Shown piece by piece: positions 10,001-54,821 of a DNA stretch of 64,000 bases. Position 1 is the first letter of the stretch; each line of letters starts with the position of its first letter. The stretch spans positions 32,844,001 through 32,908,000 of the forward strand of contig NC_072806.1 of NCBI RefSeq assembly GCF_028583425.1, written 5' to 3'. The stretch is from Eublepharis macularius. Taxonomy: Eukaryota > Chordata > Lepidosauria > Squamata > Eublepharidae. Made by a program: the position numbers and the translations under genes. Below the pieces are notes generated by a model, which was given only the letters and a program-made list of their open reading frames with translations, was not told the origin of the DNA and made no database searches.

Positions 10001-11972
10001 ATGGGGGCCCTTTTATTAACAGAAATCCCTGGGCAAACAGTGTCTGCTAAAGGGGAGAAGGGTTTCTGGGCCCAGGTGCACTCTTTTGGGGGAGGTGAGT
10101 ACTGACACACCTAAAGGAACAGACATTAAGGGAGGAGGCAAATGATATTCTGCCATTATTCCCTGCCCACCCAATGGGGAAAACCTGAAATCTCTCCAGC
10201 ACAAGTTAGCAAAGTGGAGAGAAGTTCAATCAGTGCCAATAAGGAGAAAGAAAAAAAACCCTTCTATCAGTTGTCACTCAGTCTCTCCCTATGAGGCCCC
10301 ATCCCTCACCTGCCTGCAGAAGGAAAAGGACAGAGCCCCTTTTAGTTTCCACATCACCCAGAAACAAAGTTGCGTATTGCTGCTGTTAATATTGTCAGAT
10401 CTTAACAGTGTGACTTGGATTGTTTAAAAGTTTGGTTTATTTTACTTCATTTATACCTTGCCTTTTTCCCAATGGGGACATTGTTCTCTCCTCCATTTTA
10501 TCTTCACAACAGCCCTGTGAGGTAGGTTAGACAGTGTACGCACGACTTGTCTAAAGTCATTCAGCAAGTAAATATCCACGGTGGCATGGGGATTCACGCC
10601 TGGGATTCACAGAATCTGACCTTCTATTTACCACATCATACTGGGTCAACTCCTTTTTTTAAAAAAAAACTGAGATTATAAAATATAAATATTGTAACTA
10701 AACAATTTTGCATACAGCTGTCTACTGCTAGGAGAGAAGAATCTTAATTTGCCCCCAAGCTCACATTACTAGTTTCAGTAGAAAAGAGCAAGAGTCCAGT
10801 AGCACCTATAAGACTAACAAAATTTGTGATAAGGTAATGAGCTTTCGTAAATCACAGCTCACTTCTTCAGATGCTGTGATTCACAAAAGCTCATCCCCTA
10901 CCACAAATTTTGTCAGTCTTAAAGATGCTACTGGGATATCTGAAGAAGTGAGCGGTGACTCATGAAAGCTCATACCCCAACACAAATGTTGTTAGTCTTA
11001 CAGGTGCTACGGTGATATCCAAAGAACTGAGCTGTCTCTCATGAAAGAAAGTTCATCCCCTACCACAAATTCTGTCAATCTTATAGGTGCTACTGTGATA
11101 TTTGAAGAAGCGAGCTGTCTCTCACAAAAGTTCATACCCCAACACAAATTTTGTGAGTCTTACTGTGATATCCAAAGAACTGAGCTGTGTCTCATGAAAG
11201 CTCATCCCCTACCACAAATTTTGTCAGTCTTACAGGTGCTATGGTGATATCTGAAGAAGTGAGCTGTGACTCACAAAAGTTCATCCCCTACCACAAATGT
11301 TGTCAGTCTTCTAGGTGCCCCCGGCCTCTTGCTCTTTTCTACTGCCACAGAGAGACTAACACGGCTACCCATCTTGACCTATTACTGGCTTCAGCTTCTG
11401 ATAACCATGTACGGAGGATCACACCTTTATCCTCTTTAAAGGAATGGAGGCCTGCCCTGTTCATCCTCGGCAACCCGCCGGGAGCCCCAGGAGGGCCTTC
11501 GCGCTGAATGTCAGTCCCGGGATCCTCGAAGGAGCCCTCCGCGACCACAGCCCCGGGGTCTTTCTGCAGCCGAGACTGCCACGGCTAGTGCTCGGGAGGA
11601 GGGTGGCGGCAGGGCAGCCTGGGCCCCGGCACCTCTTCTCCTGGTGGAAAGGAGGCAGAACGAAGGCAGCCGCCGCCGCTCCTCGTCCTGCCGTCATCTT
11701 TGGCTCAACCTCTGCGGAAGGCCCTACAGCAGGCAAGCGGTGCCTCTGAGCGGGCACAGAGTGCCTTCGCGCCCTCCCTGGCCTACCCCACGCCGAGCCC
11801 TGTGAGAAATGGAAGCGCTCCGGAGGAGGAGGGAAGCGGACGGCGGGGCCCGGCGCCCCTGACGCGCCCTGGCCGGGGCCTCCTCGTTGCGGCCTTTTCG
11901 AGCGGCCGAGCCGCTCCCCTCAGCCACCCCGACCCCCGCCACCCACCTCTCATAGCGCGGCCGCGGTTTCAT
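937..11972 (-). CDS. RNFT1: RNFT1, RING finger and transmembrane E3 ligase (3' part off window)
   Basis: Six coding exons read right to left: 11972-11947, 9477-9053, 6864-6788, 4425-4325, 2487-2334 and 1095-937. Phases agree at every junction (2, 1, 0, 2, 0) and each site has GT/AG ends. Together they encode about 314 residues. From the second exon on they match RNFT1 as I remember it: a GDVHIQ segment, a His/Ser-rich stretch, SLPYILIL, then hydrophobic helices in GIG-LTTFMYANKSIVNQVF, SSVLLYYTF, FW-WIVGITD and GILLALLYLILK. The human protein is about 435 residues, so roughly 120, including the RING finger, should lie left of position 1. In the family, the protein is a multipass ER-membrane ubiquitin ligase acting in ER-associated degradation. 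RNFT2 is the close paralogue, but the N-terminal GEG-CxxxGDVHIQ block favours RNFT1. The gene starts in a CpG island shared with the plus-strand gene. Confidence 0.92.
1744..2190 (+). mobile_element. Long diverged relative of the CAGGGCTTTTTTT hAT family
   Basis: The left end (TTTCAAGGGGGAACGCGCAGG) and right end (ATGAGTTCTTTTTCTACGAA...GGGCCCTG) resemble the ends of the hAT MITEs at 8183, 39498 and 46659. The middle is different: several CATTTTGGGCCC-like blocks and three or four copies of the octamer-like ATGCAAAT/ATGCTAAT. Ends are approximate and no target-site duplication was found. Confidence 0.5.
2334..2487 (-). CDS. RNFT1: RNFT1 coding exon 5, two membrane helices
   Basis: It encodes 51 residues after the split Ser, including FWEALWIVGITDFSLKFLFM and the hydrophobic CIILLLPFLIM. 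The FW-x-WIVGITDF signature is conserved in the family. It enters in phase 2, leaves in phase 0, and has a GTAAGG donor. Confidence 0.93.
2710..3084. mobile_element. Palindromic Harbinger-type MITE (GAGTCTCTC family)
   Basis: Terminal inverted repeats are GAGTCTCTC and GACTC, with matching ATCTTACATGAGGATGCTCA inner arms. The element is flanked by the 3-bp direct repeat TCA. The interior (CAGCTCTTTGTAGA, GAGGGTTTGT) is shared with the elements at 37097 and 40501. A 3-bp duplication points to the PIF/Harbinger superfamily. Confidence 0.65.
3085..3756. other. RNFT1 intron 4 segment, nothing recognised
   Basis: No coding pattern or repeat that I know. The 3559-3873 plus-strand frame lacks splice context and runs into the 5S-type SINE. 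Confidence 0.5.
3757..3833 (-). repeat. 5S-rRNA-headed SINE, head fragment
   Basis: Reading in reverse gives the 5S-like block GATCTCATCAGCTCTTGG-AAGCTAAGCAGAG and TTAGTACTTG. Only the head is left. Confidence 0.7.
4325..4425 (-). CDS. RNFT1: RNFT1 coding exon 4, membrane helix
   Basis: A CTTTCAG acceptor opens ERCSRLHSAWLLLFLTGSSV, followed by LLYYTFYNQSLHY. This is a hydrophobic helix that matches the family. It leaves in phase 2 with a GTAATT donor. Confidence 0.92.
4426..6787. other. RNFT1 intron 3, little recognised
   Basis: AT-rich. Around 5440-5560 is a LINE 3'-end-like stretch (TTTATATCCTGTC, then AAGGCAGCTAACAA). A 12-bp G run lies near 6679. Otherwise nothing recognised. Confidence 0.5.
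6788..6864 (-). CDS. RNFT1: RNFT1 coding exon 3
   Basis: This 77-nt exon is too short for an ORF search. It encodes ISLGIGMLTTFMYANKSIVN followed by QVFLR, nearly identical to the vertebrate family. It enters in phase 1 and leaves in phase 0 with a GTAAGT donor. Confidence 0.93.
6865..8094. other. RNFT1 intron 2, first part
   Basis: Apart from the short palindrome at 7205-7296, nothing recognised. The 7680-7997 minus frame has no splice context or familiar domain. Confidence 0.5.
7205..7296. repeat. Short palindromic repeat (GCAATCCTAAGCA family)
   Basis: The ends CTGCAATCCTAAGCA and TGCTTAGGATTGC are inverted repeats. Inner arms GGGAGTAAG and CTTACTTC are partly inverted. Other copies lie at 18345-18415 and 51449-51537. 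Confidence 0.65.
8095..8560 (+). mobile_element. CR1-type LINE fragment, split by a hAT MITE
   Basis: The translation on both sides of the MITE reads VLFCTQFWISQLKKD... then R-IYKPFREEL. This is the pattern of the C-terminal reverse-transcriptase region of CR1-type LINEs (compare 14214-14320 in reverse). Confidence 0.55.
8183..8443. mobile_element. hAT MITE with 8-bp target-site duplication
   Basis: It begins CAGGGCTTTTTTTCAG and ends CAGAAAAAAAGCCCTG, flanked on both sides by GACAGCAG (8175-8182 and 8444-8451). The centre is a long palindrome around CTCCAGAC..GAGGGGAGTTGAGATTGCCC. The 8-bp duplication and the CAGGG end are hAT hallmarks. Confidence 0.88.
8561..9052. other. RNFT1 intron 2 end, nothing recognised
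   Basis: Unique-looking AT-rich sequence with no repeat I can name. Confidence 0.5.
9053..9477 (-). CDS. RNFT1: RNFT1 coding exon 2, disordered His-rich N-terminus and first membrane helix
   Basis: The acceptor is a long pyrimidine tract ending in TTTTAG and the donor is GTACAG, phase 1. The exon encodes 141 full codons. These include the conserved GDVHIQ block, a His/Ser-rich repeat region (HSGPHSRSHAHSHGD) and a Ser-Leu-Ser-Glu-Leu lead into the first helix, SLPYILILSVNLLLQHV. The longest minus-strand frame here runs past the donor into intron, so the true exon ends at 9053. Confidence 0.92.
9478..10439. other. RNFT1 intron 1 segment; GT microsatellite at about 9900-9923
   Basis: Contains a short (GT)n run near 9900-9923. 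No coding exon or named repeat recognised. Confidence 0.5.
10440..10655 (-). repeat. MIR-like CORE-SINE
   Basis: The CTCCATTTTATC-TTCACAACAGCCCTGTGAGGTAGGTTAG block is followed by a CAGCAAG...GGGATTC end. In reverse this gives a tRNA-like head, then the CORE-SINE pattern of a TGACT(T)-TGAC stretch and the CCTCACAGGG block. Copies occur at 17790, 50890 and 53860. Confidence 0.6.
10778..11380. repeat. Dimeric tandem array inside a palindromic GTAGCACCT repeat
   Basis: Starts AGTAGAAAAGAGCAAGAGTCC and ends near AGACTAACACGGCTACCC, the usual ends of this dispersed family. Between them are about five 70-82-bp units (starts near 10941, 11021, 11103, 11174 and 11252). Two types alternate: TGAAGAAG(T/C)GAGC units and CCAAAGAACTGAGC units. 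The first four units form two AB dimers. Confidence 0.8.
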
Positions 11973-12205
11973 GGCCGGCCGCGGCTTCCCTGCACTTCCA
12001 TCCCCGGCAGCGGGTAGACAAACAGGCTCCGAAAGAGGCCGAGCAGGCCGCCCAGCGCCAACTGGCGGCCTCGGGGAGGAAGAGGTGTGGCGAGGCCGAG
12101 GGAGGCGGAGGCGAGGCGGCTTGGAGCGCCATGGCAACGCGAGGCGCCTCGGGCCTGCTCTGAGGGGAAAGGGCGGCTCTTCCACCGAACTCTGCTTTTT
12201 TTTAA
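11445..12205. promoter_or_regulatory. CpG island, probable bidirectional promoter
   Basis: The densest CpG and GC stretch in the window, rich in GCCGCC and CGGCGG blocks. No TATA box is visible. It covers the RNFT1 start (11972, minus) and lies about 1.3 kb before the first coding exon of the plus-strand gene (13432). Long frames on both strands here are explained by base composition. The 5' untranslated exon of the plus-strand gene was not located. Confidence 0.8.
11947..11972 (-). CDS. RNFT1: RNFT1 coding exon 1
   Basis: The ATG at 11972 sits in a good context (GCCATGA) and opens MKPRPRYE plus AG. A GTGGGT donor follows, and phase 2 joins exactly to the next exon's first G. The frame also stays open upstream to an ATG at 12185, which would add 71 Arg/Pro-rich residues. 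I prefer 11972 because the upstream stretch looks like translated CpG island. The family-conserved sequence only begins in the next exon, whose internal Met at 9422 is another possible start. Confidence 0.65.
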
Positions 12206-12507
12206 ATTAGTATCGTCGCTTTACTTTTTTATTTTATTTTTGTTGCTTACATTTGTTCGTTTGTCTAATATAACGTTTTCTTTGGCTAACTACAGGAGCG
12301 TTATTGCTTTAACTTTGTTGGCATAGGTTTTTAAATGGGATTGGTAACGTGCTATTGTTTTATTTTAATTATTGGGGATTGTTACTTTATGGTCTTTTTT
12401 ATAGTGTGGGTTAAATGTTATTTTAATATGAATAAGTTAAATGATTAACGTTTTAGTTTAAATTGGGTTAACGTGTTTTCATGTGTGGTATTTTATTATA
12501 ATAGTAA
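12206..12507. other. T-rich flank of the CpG island
   Basis: Abrupt change to AT-rich sequence with many TTAAT/TTTTATT runs. No feature recognised. Confidence 0.5.
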
Positions 12508-12712
12508 AAAGTCCAGTAGCACCTTTAAGACGAACCAACTTTATTGTAGCATAAGCTTTCGAGAACCACAGCTCTCTTCGTCTGACAATGCATCTGACGA
12601 AGAAAGCTGTGGTTCTTGAAAGCTTATGCTACAATAAAGTTGGTTCATCTTAAAGGTGCTACTGGACACTTTACTATTTTGCAACTACAGACTAACACAG
12701 CTAACTCCTCTG
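12508..12712. repeat. Palindromic dispersed repeat (AGTCCAGTAGCACCTTTAAG family)
   Basis: Arms run AGTCCAGTAGCACCTTTAAG...TTATTGTAGCATAAGC and back in inverse, around a GCATCTGACGAAG loop. They are followed by CTACAGACTAACACAGC. Other copies are at 16347, 24180 and 33463; relatives are at 10778, 12735 and 57365. I do not know its superfamily. Confidence 0.75.
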
Positions 12713-12734
12713 GATCTGTTTTATTATAATACAG

Positions 12735-12880
12735 CTGAAAAGAGCAAGACTCCAGTAGCACCTATAAGACTAACAAAATTTGTGGTAGGGTAGGAGCTTT
12801 CATGAGTCACAGCTCACTACTGGACCCTTGCTGTCTTTGCTACGGACAGACTAACACAGCTACTCATCTTGATCTATAAT
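12735..12880. repeat. Half copy of the GTAGCACCTATAAG palindrome family
   Basis: Begins AAAAGAGCAAGACTCCAGTA and ends with AGACTAACACAGCTACTC. The second arm is largely missing. Confidence 0.65.
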
Positions 12881-12883
12881 ACA

Positions 12884-13097
12884 GTTGGTGGTGGAGAGTG
12901 CCCTCAAGTCAGAGTTGACTTATGGCAACCCCGGTGGGATTTTCATGGCAAGAAACTAACAGGTGGTTTGCCATTGCCTGCCTATGCAACTGTGGTCTTC
13001 ATTGGAGGTCTCCTATCCAATTACTAACCAAGGCCGACCCTGCTTAGCTTCTGAGATCTGATGAGATCAGGCTCACCTGGGCTATCCAGGTCACAGC
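12884..13097 (-). repeat. 5S-rRNA-headed SINE, near full length
   Basis: In reverse it starts with the 5S-like block (GATCTCATCAGATCTC-AGAAGCTAAGCAGGGTCGGC), then GTTAGTAATTGGATAGGAGA. The body includes GGCAATGGCAAACCACC and GCCATAAGTCAAC. About 210 bp. Confidence 0.8.
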
Positions 13098-13431
13098 ATA
13101 ATACAGCTAATAGTGTGTTATTGTATTATTAATATTTTGTTAATGTTTACTATTTCTGTTACATTTTAAAAAATTTGTCACAGGTCTGATTCTTCCATAA
13201 AATTGCATTGATGGCCTCAAGTCAAACCTATTTCTGCCATAGGATACTTCAATAGGATAGAGTGCTTGTGGTTGTATCATTTAGTGCCAGGGGTTGGGTT
13301 TGCAGTAACCTGAAGGTCTGTCCCTTCATCTCTGTGGGATCTTTTCTTATAGGTGTCCCATAGCAAAGATGTTTTCATGAGAAACTTGAGAAGGGATTGC
13401 TGTCTCCATCTTTTTAAAAACATTGCACAAA

Positions 13432-49307
<35,876 letters not shown>

Positions 49308-49620
49308 TCTTGGCTCAAAGAAGTGAGAGCTCCTTCTGTAGCTGGTGGCTGACCTATACGGAGGAAAAGAAAAACTAGAGAGATTGCTATCTTGAAGGTC
49401 AACCGTCAAGTGAAAAAAGAAAGCCATCCAACACCATTGTAAGGTTTTGACTGGCACAAAGTTTATATTTGATTCCTTTCTTATTGTCACCATTATATTA
49501 ATGTTTAGTTGTTCAATTGATTTATATCCCACCTTTCTTACAGTCAAGGTGGCCATCGGATTTTGGTCAATAAATAAAAAATTCAGTTGAATGACAGATT
49601 TGTATATCAATTAAAACAGC
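49308..49620 (+). other. Likely 3' untranslated region with AATAAA signals
   Basis: Overlapping AATAAA hexamers at 49569-49578 are the first good polyadenylation signals after the stop. They lie next to a LINE-3'-end-like stretch (GATTTATATCCCACC), so the true end could be elsewhere. Confidence 0.45.
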
Positions 49621-50159
49621 CCAGTAAAACATCTCGTTTATCAAACTACCAAGATCATTGGTGGAATGCCAAGTGAAAGGAGAATGTTTTGCAATCACTA
49701 TGAAAGCTCAGAAGAGGATTTACTGCCCTTAAATTCTTTTGGAGATAGTTACATGAAGTGTAGGGATGCTATGAAATTTCACAGCCCCACCTCTTGAAGA
49801 TTCCCCCCTTCCCAATTTTCTTCTTTGTGAATCAAGCCAGAGAGTTGTTTTCAATTATTTTCTGTTTCCTCAAGCTGAAATTTCCCCCCATTAAATAAAT
49901 GCAATTCTTAACATTATTTTTGTGTGGGACGTCATTGAGAAACAGCATAAAAATGCCTTAGAAGAAGCAAATGAACCACCAGCAGCAACAAAGATGTACA
50001 AAACAAAGGGCTGATTTTGACACCGTACAGAAAGAAACAAGGGCGTGTTTATCCACCCTGATAAAGGGTTGGTGCATTTCTTGAAAGAGTTCTGCTCCTT
50101 ACCCCCTTCAGTCTTATAGGTGAGATGGCACCATCCATTGACTGTATTTGTTTATTTAT
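49620..50159. other. Downstream flank; nothing recognised
   Basis: AT-rich intergenic sequence. Confidence 0.45.
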
Positions 50160-50370
50160 TAAGGAAATTTAAACACCACCTCTCCAATAGCCCGCTGAAG
50201 GCAGATCTCAAGTTGCCATTTATAACAACAACAGTGTGCTTATATACCGCTCTTCTAGACAAATTAGTGCCCAACTCAGAGCTGTGAATAAAATCAGTGT
50301 TGTTATTATCTCCACAATACAGCTGGGGAGCTGGGGCTGAGAGGAGGGGCTTACCTAAGGCCATCTCCTG
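50160..50370 (+). repeat. Dispersed repeat, TATACCGCTCTTCTAGACA family
   Basis: TATATACCGCTCTTCTAGAC, AGCTGGGGAGCTGGGGCTGA and GGCTTACCTAAGGCCA. Other copies are at 14290-14510 (same strand), 52610-52830 and 57003-57105. It looks like a LINE 3' end or a SINE mobilised by it. Confidence 0.6.
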
Positions 50371-50889
50371 GCTTCTATGGAGAGCGCATACTAATCCATG
50401 TTCTTGGCCTTGTCATTTATTTTACTTTATGTACTGTTTGGTAATTTATATTGCACTTCCTCAGACATTAAAAGTGCCTCCCAAAACTATGGAATAATAG
50501 AAAATATACTTTTCAAGCCACTCACATTCAATATCTAATCAGCGTAAAGCACACGCAACTTTATAAAAGTTTGTTCCAATGTTTCTTCTTACATATATTT
50601 GCAAATATCCTATAATGCATTAAAGTGTTGCTTAACGATCAGTTGGAATGTGTGCCTGTTTCACTAGGGAGTGCTTCCAACCACCTTTTGGAGCTTTCCT
50701 GAATGTGCAATATAAACACCCTAAAATACAGTTTGCTAGGAGTTTTTTAAAATAGATGTATGTGTACAAGAAGTGACTTAATTGCAAGAAACTAATGGTT
50801 TAGAAGCAATGGTGGAGCCATGTGGCCATTGAGGTTAGGAAGAACCTTTCCCTCAGGCAAGATCAGTTTTGTGGAAGGGGAATATTAAT
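50371..50889. other. Intergenic; nothing recognised
   Basis: No repeat or coding signal seen. Confidence 0.45.
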
Positions 50890-51100
50890 TTATTTGTACT
50901 CCACATTTATACTCCACTTTTTTCCTTAGTGGGGACCCAGATCAGCTTATATCCTCCTCTCTTCTGCTTTATCCTGACAACGACCCTGTGAGGTAGGTTA
51001 GGCTGAGTGCTTGTGACTGGCCGAAGGTCACTCAGCAAGCTTGCATGGCAGCACAGGGATTTGAACCTGTGTTAATTCTCCGTTATACCATACTAACTCT
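50890..51100 (-). repeat. MIR-like CORE-SINE
   Basis: CTTTATCCTGACAACGACCC, TGTGAGGTAGGTTAGGCTGA, GAAGGTCACTCAGCAAGCTT and GGGATTTGAACCTG. Confidence 0.7.
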
Positions 51101-52136
51101 CAAAGGGAAGGGTGCTTCGTCAACAAGGCTGTCTTGTTCTTGCCATTTGGATTATTTGACATTTAGTTAGTATTAAACCAGTGATTTAATGAACTGTGAT
51201 ATGGGGATCACCAATGATTCCTAACGCAATGTCAGATGGTCCTTAAGACTACCATGAAGATAAAAGAGAAGTAAGGTGAACAACCAGGTTCCTTGCCGTT
51301 TCTTTCATATGCTGATGAGGCTGCCTGTATATGAGGGAAGAGGACAAGGAGCAAGGTGATCTCGAGAATCATTCCAGTTCGTTCACATACCAGCTAACCG
51401 TAGTCTGCTGTGACATGTAAACTATGCTATTGTCTTTGTCCACTATCAGTGAAATCCTAGGCAGAGTTACTCCAGTCTAAGCCCATTGAAATCAATGGGT
51501 TTAGACTGGAGTAACTCTTCTTAGGATTTTACTGTATGTCTTCCTCATTGCACTGAAGAGGGCTGTTTGCATTTGCAACTGTATCTCATTTGACTTATAA
51601 ATTAAGGAGAGCAATTCTAAATCCTTCAGCTATAATGAATATTTTATATTGGGAAATTATGTGTGCCTTTTCTGTGCTCTCTGCAGAAACGGCTTAAAAA
51701 AAACGGAAGTGCCTAGGTCTGTTGCTTCTACATATTTCTGTGTTGCAGTGTTGTTTCCTCATAGCAGGCTGCAAGATAACTTTAATGAACAAAAGTAATT
51801 AAAATGAGAATTTAGCTCTGATTGTTGCTTACTGCTCCCCCCCATGCACTGAGAATGGAGGAACTTAAATTATGAAAACCCACTAATTAATGCTATTTGC
51901 ATGAGCAGGCTGTTTGTGGATCTGTCTCCAAGGCACAGCTCATGTGAAGGCAGCGTAACTTTTTTTTTCTGGGTTGATGCTAATATTGCAAAGCATCAAG
52001 AGGAAACTGTAAAGGTTAAAAAAAAATCCCTGTGGGATCACAATGTAGCTTGGAAGCATGAAAAACATGACTTGCTGTTAGCGGATAGGCTATCGGAAGG
52101 AGTCTGAAATCTTAACTGGGAGGAACTCTTTAAAGG
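51101..52136. other. Intergenic; one short palindrome at 51449-51537
   Basis: Otherwise nothing recognised. The 51901-52107 frame has no support. Confidence 0.45.
51449..51537. repeat. Short palindromic repeat (AATCCTAAGCA family)
   Basis: AAATCCTAGGCAGAGTTACT and AGTAACTCTTCTTAGGATTT ends. The middle, GTCTAAGCCCATTGA with TCAATGGGTTTAGAC, is also inverted. Confidence 0.75.
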
Positions 52137-52345
52137 AGAGGGCCCATGGCTCAGTGGTAGAGTATCTGCTTTGCATGCAGAAGGTCCCAGATTCAACCCC
52201 CAGAATCCTCAGTTGCAAGGACCAGATAGCAGGTAACGTGGAAGACTTCCTGAAACTTGGAAACCCACTTCCTGTCTGAGTAGACAATAGCAATTTTGAT
52301 GGATCAGCATAAGGTTGCTTGGTGTGTTTATACCATGTGTGCAAG
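52137..52345 (+). repeat. tRNA-Ala(UGC)-derived SINE
   Basis: The head GGCTCAGTGGTAGAGTATCT, GCTTTGCATGCAGAAGG and GATTCAACCCCCA reads like tRNA-Ala with a TGC anticodon. An unrelated body follows, with TGAGTAGACAATAGC and TTGATGGATCAGC. The broken acceptor stem and attached body rule out a working tRNA gene. Confidence 0.8.
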
Positions 52346-52609
52346 TTTCCTTGATTCAAAGTAGAATGGCACCCTCTAGAGAGGGCATTTACTACTGTAG
52401 ACATTGTTAAGTGCCTGCCTCTTCTTACTCATTCCAGCATTGCAACCAGGACTACTGTGCCAAAGATGGCCTTATTCTTATACTATGAATGCTAAGACTA
52501 TTTAAGGCAATTAAGCATCATAGCTAAATGGAACCTTCATCTTCAGCAGCAATATATCTCCAACACCTGTTGTCTTGTATTCTGTTTATGAGTATGCAGG
52601 AGCATCTAT

Positions 52610-52830
52610 AATTTTAATAATAACAACAACGTAATAGTTCATTTGTATACTACTTTTCTGGACAGATTAGTGCCCACTTAGAGTGGTGAACAAAGTCAGT
52701 GTTATTGTCCCCACAATGCAGCTGGGGAGCTGGGGCTGAGAGGAGTGACTTTCCCAAGGCCACCTGATGAGTTATGGCAGTAGTGAGATTCGAACAGCAA
52801 AATGCTGCATTCCAGCCCAACTACTTAGGA
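52610..52830 (+). repeat. Dispersed repeat, CTTTTCTGGACAGATTAGTG family
   Basis: Same blocks as 50160-50370: AGCTGGGGAGCTGGGGCTGA, CCCAAGGCCACCTGATGAG and GAGATTCGAACAGCAAA. Confidence 0.6.
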
Positions 52831-52964
52831 AGACCTCCCACCTTTCATTCTGCTGCAACTTGTGGCAGGAGAAAAAAGTCACTGGTGTTGCACAAGGCAT
52901 GATGTCATTTCCAGGGAGAGTCCGGAAGTGATGTCATGTCACTCTAGGAATCACTGGAAACTCT

Positions 52965-53268
52965 TATTGTTATGTATTGGCATAGCTTTAGGCTGAGCTA
53001 AGGCTCCTGAAGCCTTCATTACTATTGGTTGTTTCATGCTGGCAGCGGCCAATCAGATCTGTATAATAAAGACCAATCACCATACTGGAAATAAGTTACT
53101 ATGTATATGGTTTATGCAAACAAAGGATTCTAACTACTTGTTTTTTATTAGTTGTTGCGAAAAAGGGGTGCGGTTTTCTTATGTCTAAATTGGCTCCTGT
53201 TGAGCCTGGTTTTTGTCTGTGTGCTTCCAGTCCTCAATAAAGTTGCTGTTATGAGCTGTTAATCACAA
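52965..53268 (+). mobile_element. Putative solo LTR
   Basis: Begins TGTTATGTATTGGCATAGC, has a TATA-like TATAATAAAG, then CCTCAATAAAGTTGCTG near its end (TGTTAATCACA). The promoter plus late polyadenylation-signal layout is LTR-like. No convincing duplication, and unrelated to 63467. Confidence 0.45.
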
Positions 53269-53859
53269 TACTTAATACTTACGATAAAATAATTTCGTTA
53301 TCCATCGAAGTGATGTGGCAGCGCACACGACGCTGGCTCCCCGCCCTGTGTCCCTGCTGCCCATCTCATGCCAGTTGCCAGCCATTGGTTGTTTAGTGTA
53401 CTGGCTGGATCTTTGGAGGGGTTGGCAGCCCCTCTTATTGTCAAAATGAGGGACGGGGTCACTAGGCAGGCAGGGTGCCCTGATTCTTCCTCCATGCGCA
53501 TGCATGCTCTAAAGGCCCTGATGACATAACTTCTAAGCTACGGGTTTTCAATGGGGCCAAAATCAGCCCCAAACATAGCATTTGGGGCTGATTTGCCCCT
53601 GCAGAGATCCTGTAGCTTCTGGGTTTTGAGCGGAATTGCATCATTGGGGTCTCAGGAGAGTATTTGCATGCACCATGTTACTATGTGCTCCAGTGGTTCC
53701 CAGCCTGCCTCCTCCCTCCTTTCCCCCCTGCCAGCCAGATGAATAGGGCCAAGGAGTTGTAGGGCTGGCACCCCTGATCTTTGGTCTGATCCAGTAGAGC
53801 AAGTATAATCATTAGAATTGAAATCTATTCTGTTTTTCCCATTTTACCACTCCCTTCCC
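53269..53859. other. Intergenic; nothing recognised
   Basis: Some self-similar GGGGCCAAAATCAGCCCC / AGCATTTGGGGCTGATTT palindromic sequence near 53550-53595, possibly a MITE core. Confidence 0.4.
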
Positions 53860-54020
53860 CCAAGGAGTTCAGGGGCCCATACCTGGCTCTCCTTTCCATT
53901 TTATCTTTGCAATAAGTTTGCGAGGTAGGTTAGGCTGAAAGACAGTAGCCCCAGGTCATCCTACAAAGCTTAATGTTTGAGTGGGGATTTGAATCCAACC
54001 CTCTAGTCTAACTACTACGT
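53860..54020 (-). repeat. MIR-like CORE-SINE, diverged
   Basis: TCCATTTTATCTTTGCAATA, TTGCGAGGTAGGTTAGGCTG and GGGGATTTGAATCC. Confidence 0.6.
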
Positions 54021-54821
54021 CACTTTGCCTGTGAACATACAATGTTCTACCTTGCAAGGTGACAAAAATTATTGAATGTCCTACCTTGTCGGGTGGCAAA
54101 AACTATTGAAATTATATATATGGAGCACACGAAATGTGAAGTGATATATAAATGCTACAGATGATGATGACTGATTAGAACACTTTGAGAGAGAAGGGCT
54201 TGCCTGATTTGTCTTGCTGTTATTTAGAACATTTCTACACTACCTTTCCAGAAAACCTGTTCAAATTCTTACAAAATAAAAAAAAATCAAAAGTTAACAA
54301 TAAACTCTTGAAATCCAGAGTTACTAAACTAACCACACCATAAAAACATGGAGCAGTTAAAAATGATTCTAATAAAACAGTTCTCAGACTAGAAGCGGAC
54401 TATACAAACAATACTAAAAGATGGATCCCTTAATTAAAAACTTGAGTAAAAAAGAAACGGTTGGGTACCTAAAAGACAGGAGGTAGACTGCAGTAAGCCT
54501 CAAGGAGAAGGGCGTTCTGCAGACGAAGTGTCACCATTGAGGAAGACCTGGCTGTGGTTGCTAAGTGCCTCCGCTTGGAGGAGGGCACAGGAGCAGTGAT
54601 TGTGAAGAAGGTCTTAGCTGGTGGGCAGGAGAATTTGGAAGAAGATGGTCCTTGAACTACCCCAGTTCCCAGTTTTGGCATTAAAGGTAAGAACCAGCAT
54701 TTTGAATTGTGCCCACAAATTGATGTCTTTTGACACAGGTGTAATACAATCCCTGCACCCTACCTAAGACAATAGCCTAGCCACTCCATGTTGGACCAGC
54801 TGAGCTTTCAAAGCATCATAG
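54021..54821. other. Intergenic; LINE-end-like pieces
   Basis: An L2-like tail (AATGCTACAGATGATGATGA) near 54150-54170 and AT-rich sequence. The 54469-54790 stretch has loose similarity to the L2 3' region at 30360-30560 in reverse sense (AAAGGTAAGAACCAGCATTT). Confidence 0.4.

Noticed and set aside
10941..11349. CRISPR-like array because of regular 80-bp spacing
   Set aside because: Units are contiguous repeats without unique spacers, in a vertebrate intron.
11724..12185. Long minus-strand frame in the CpG island as a separate protein
   Set aside because: Arg/Pro/Ala-rich translation of GC-rich sequence. Only the last few codons before the donor at 11947 fit the RNFT1 splice phase.
52137..52210. 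tRNA-Ala gene
   Set aside because: The acceptor stem does not pair and a SINE body follows directly, so it is a tRNA-derived SINE head.
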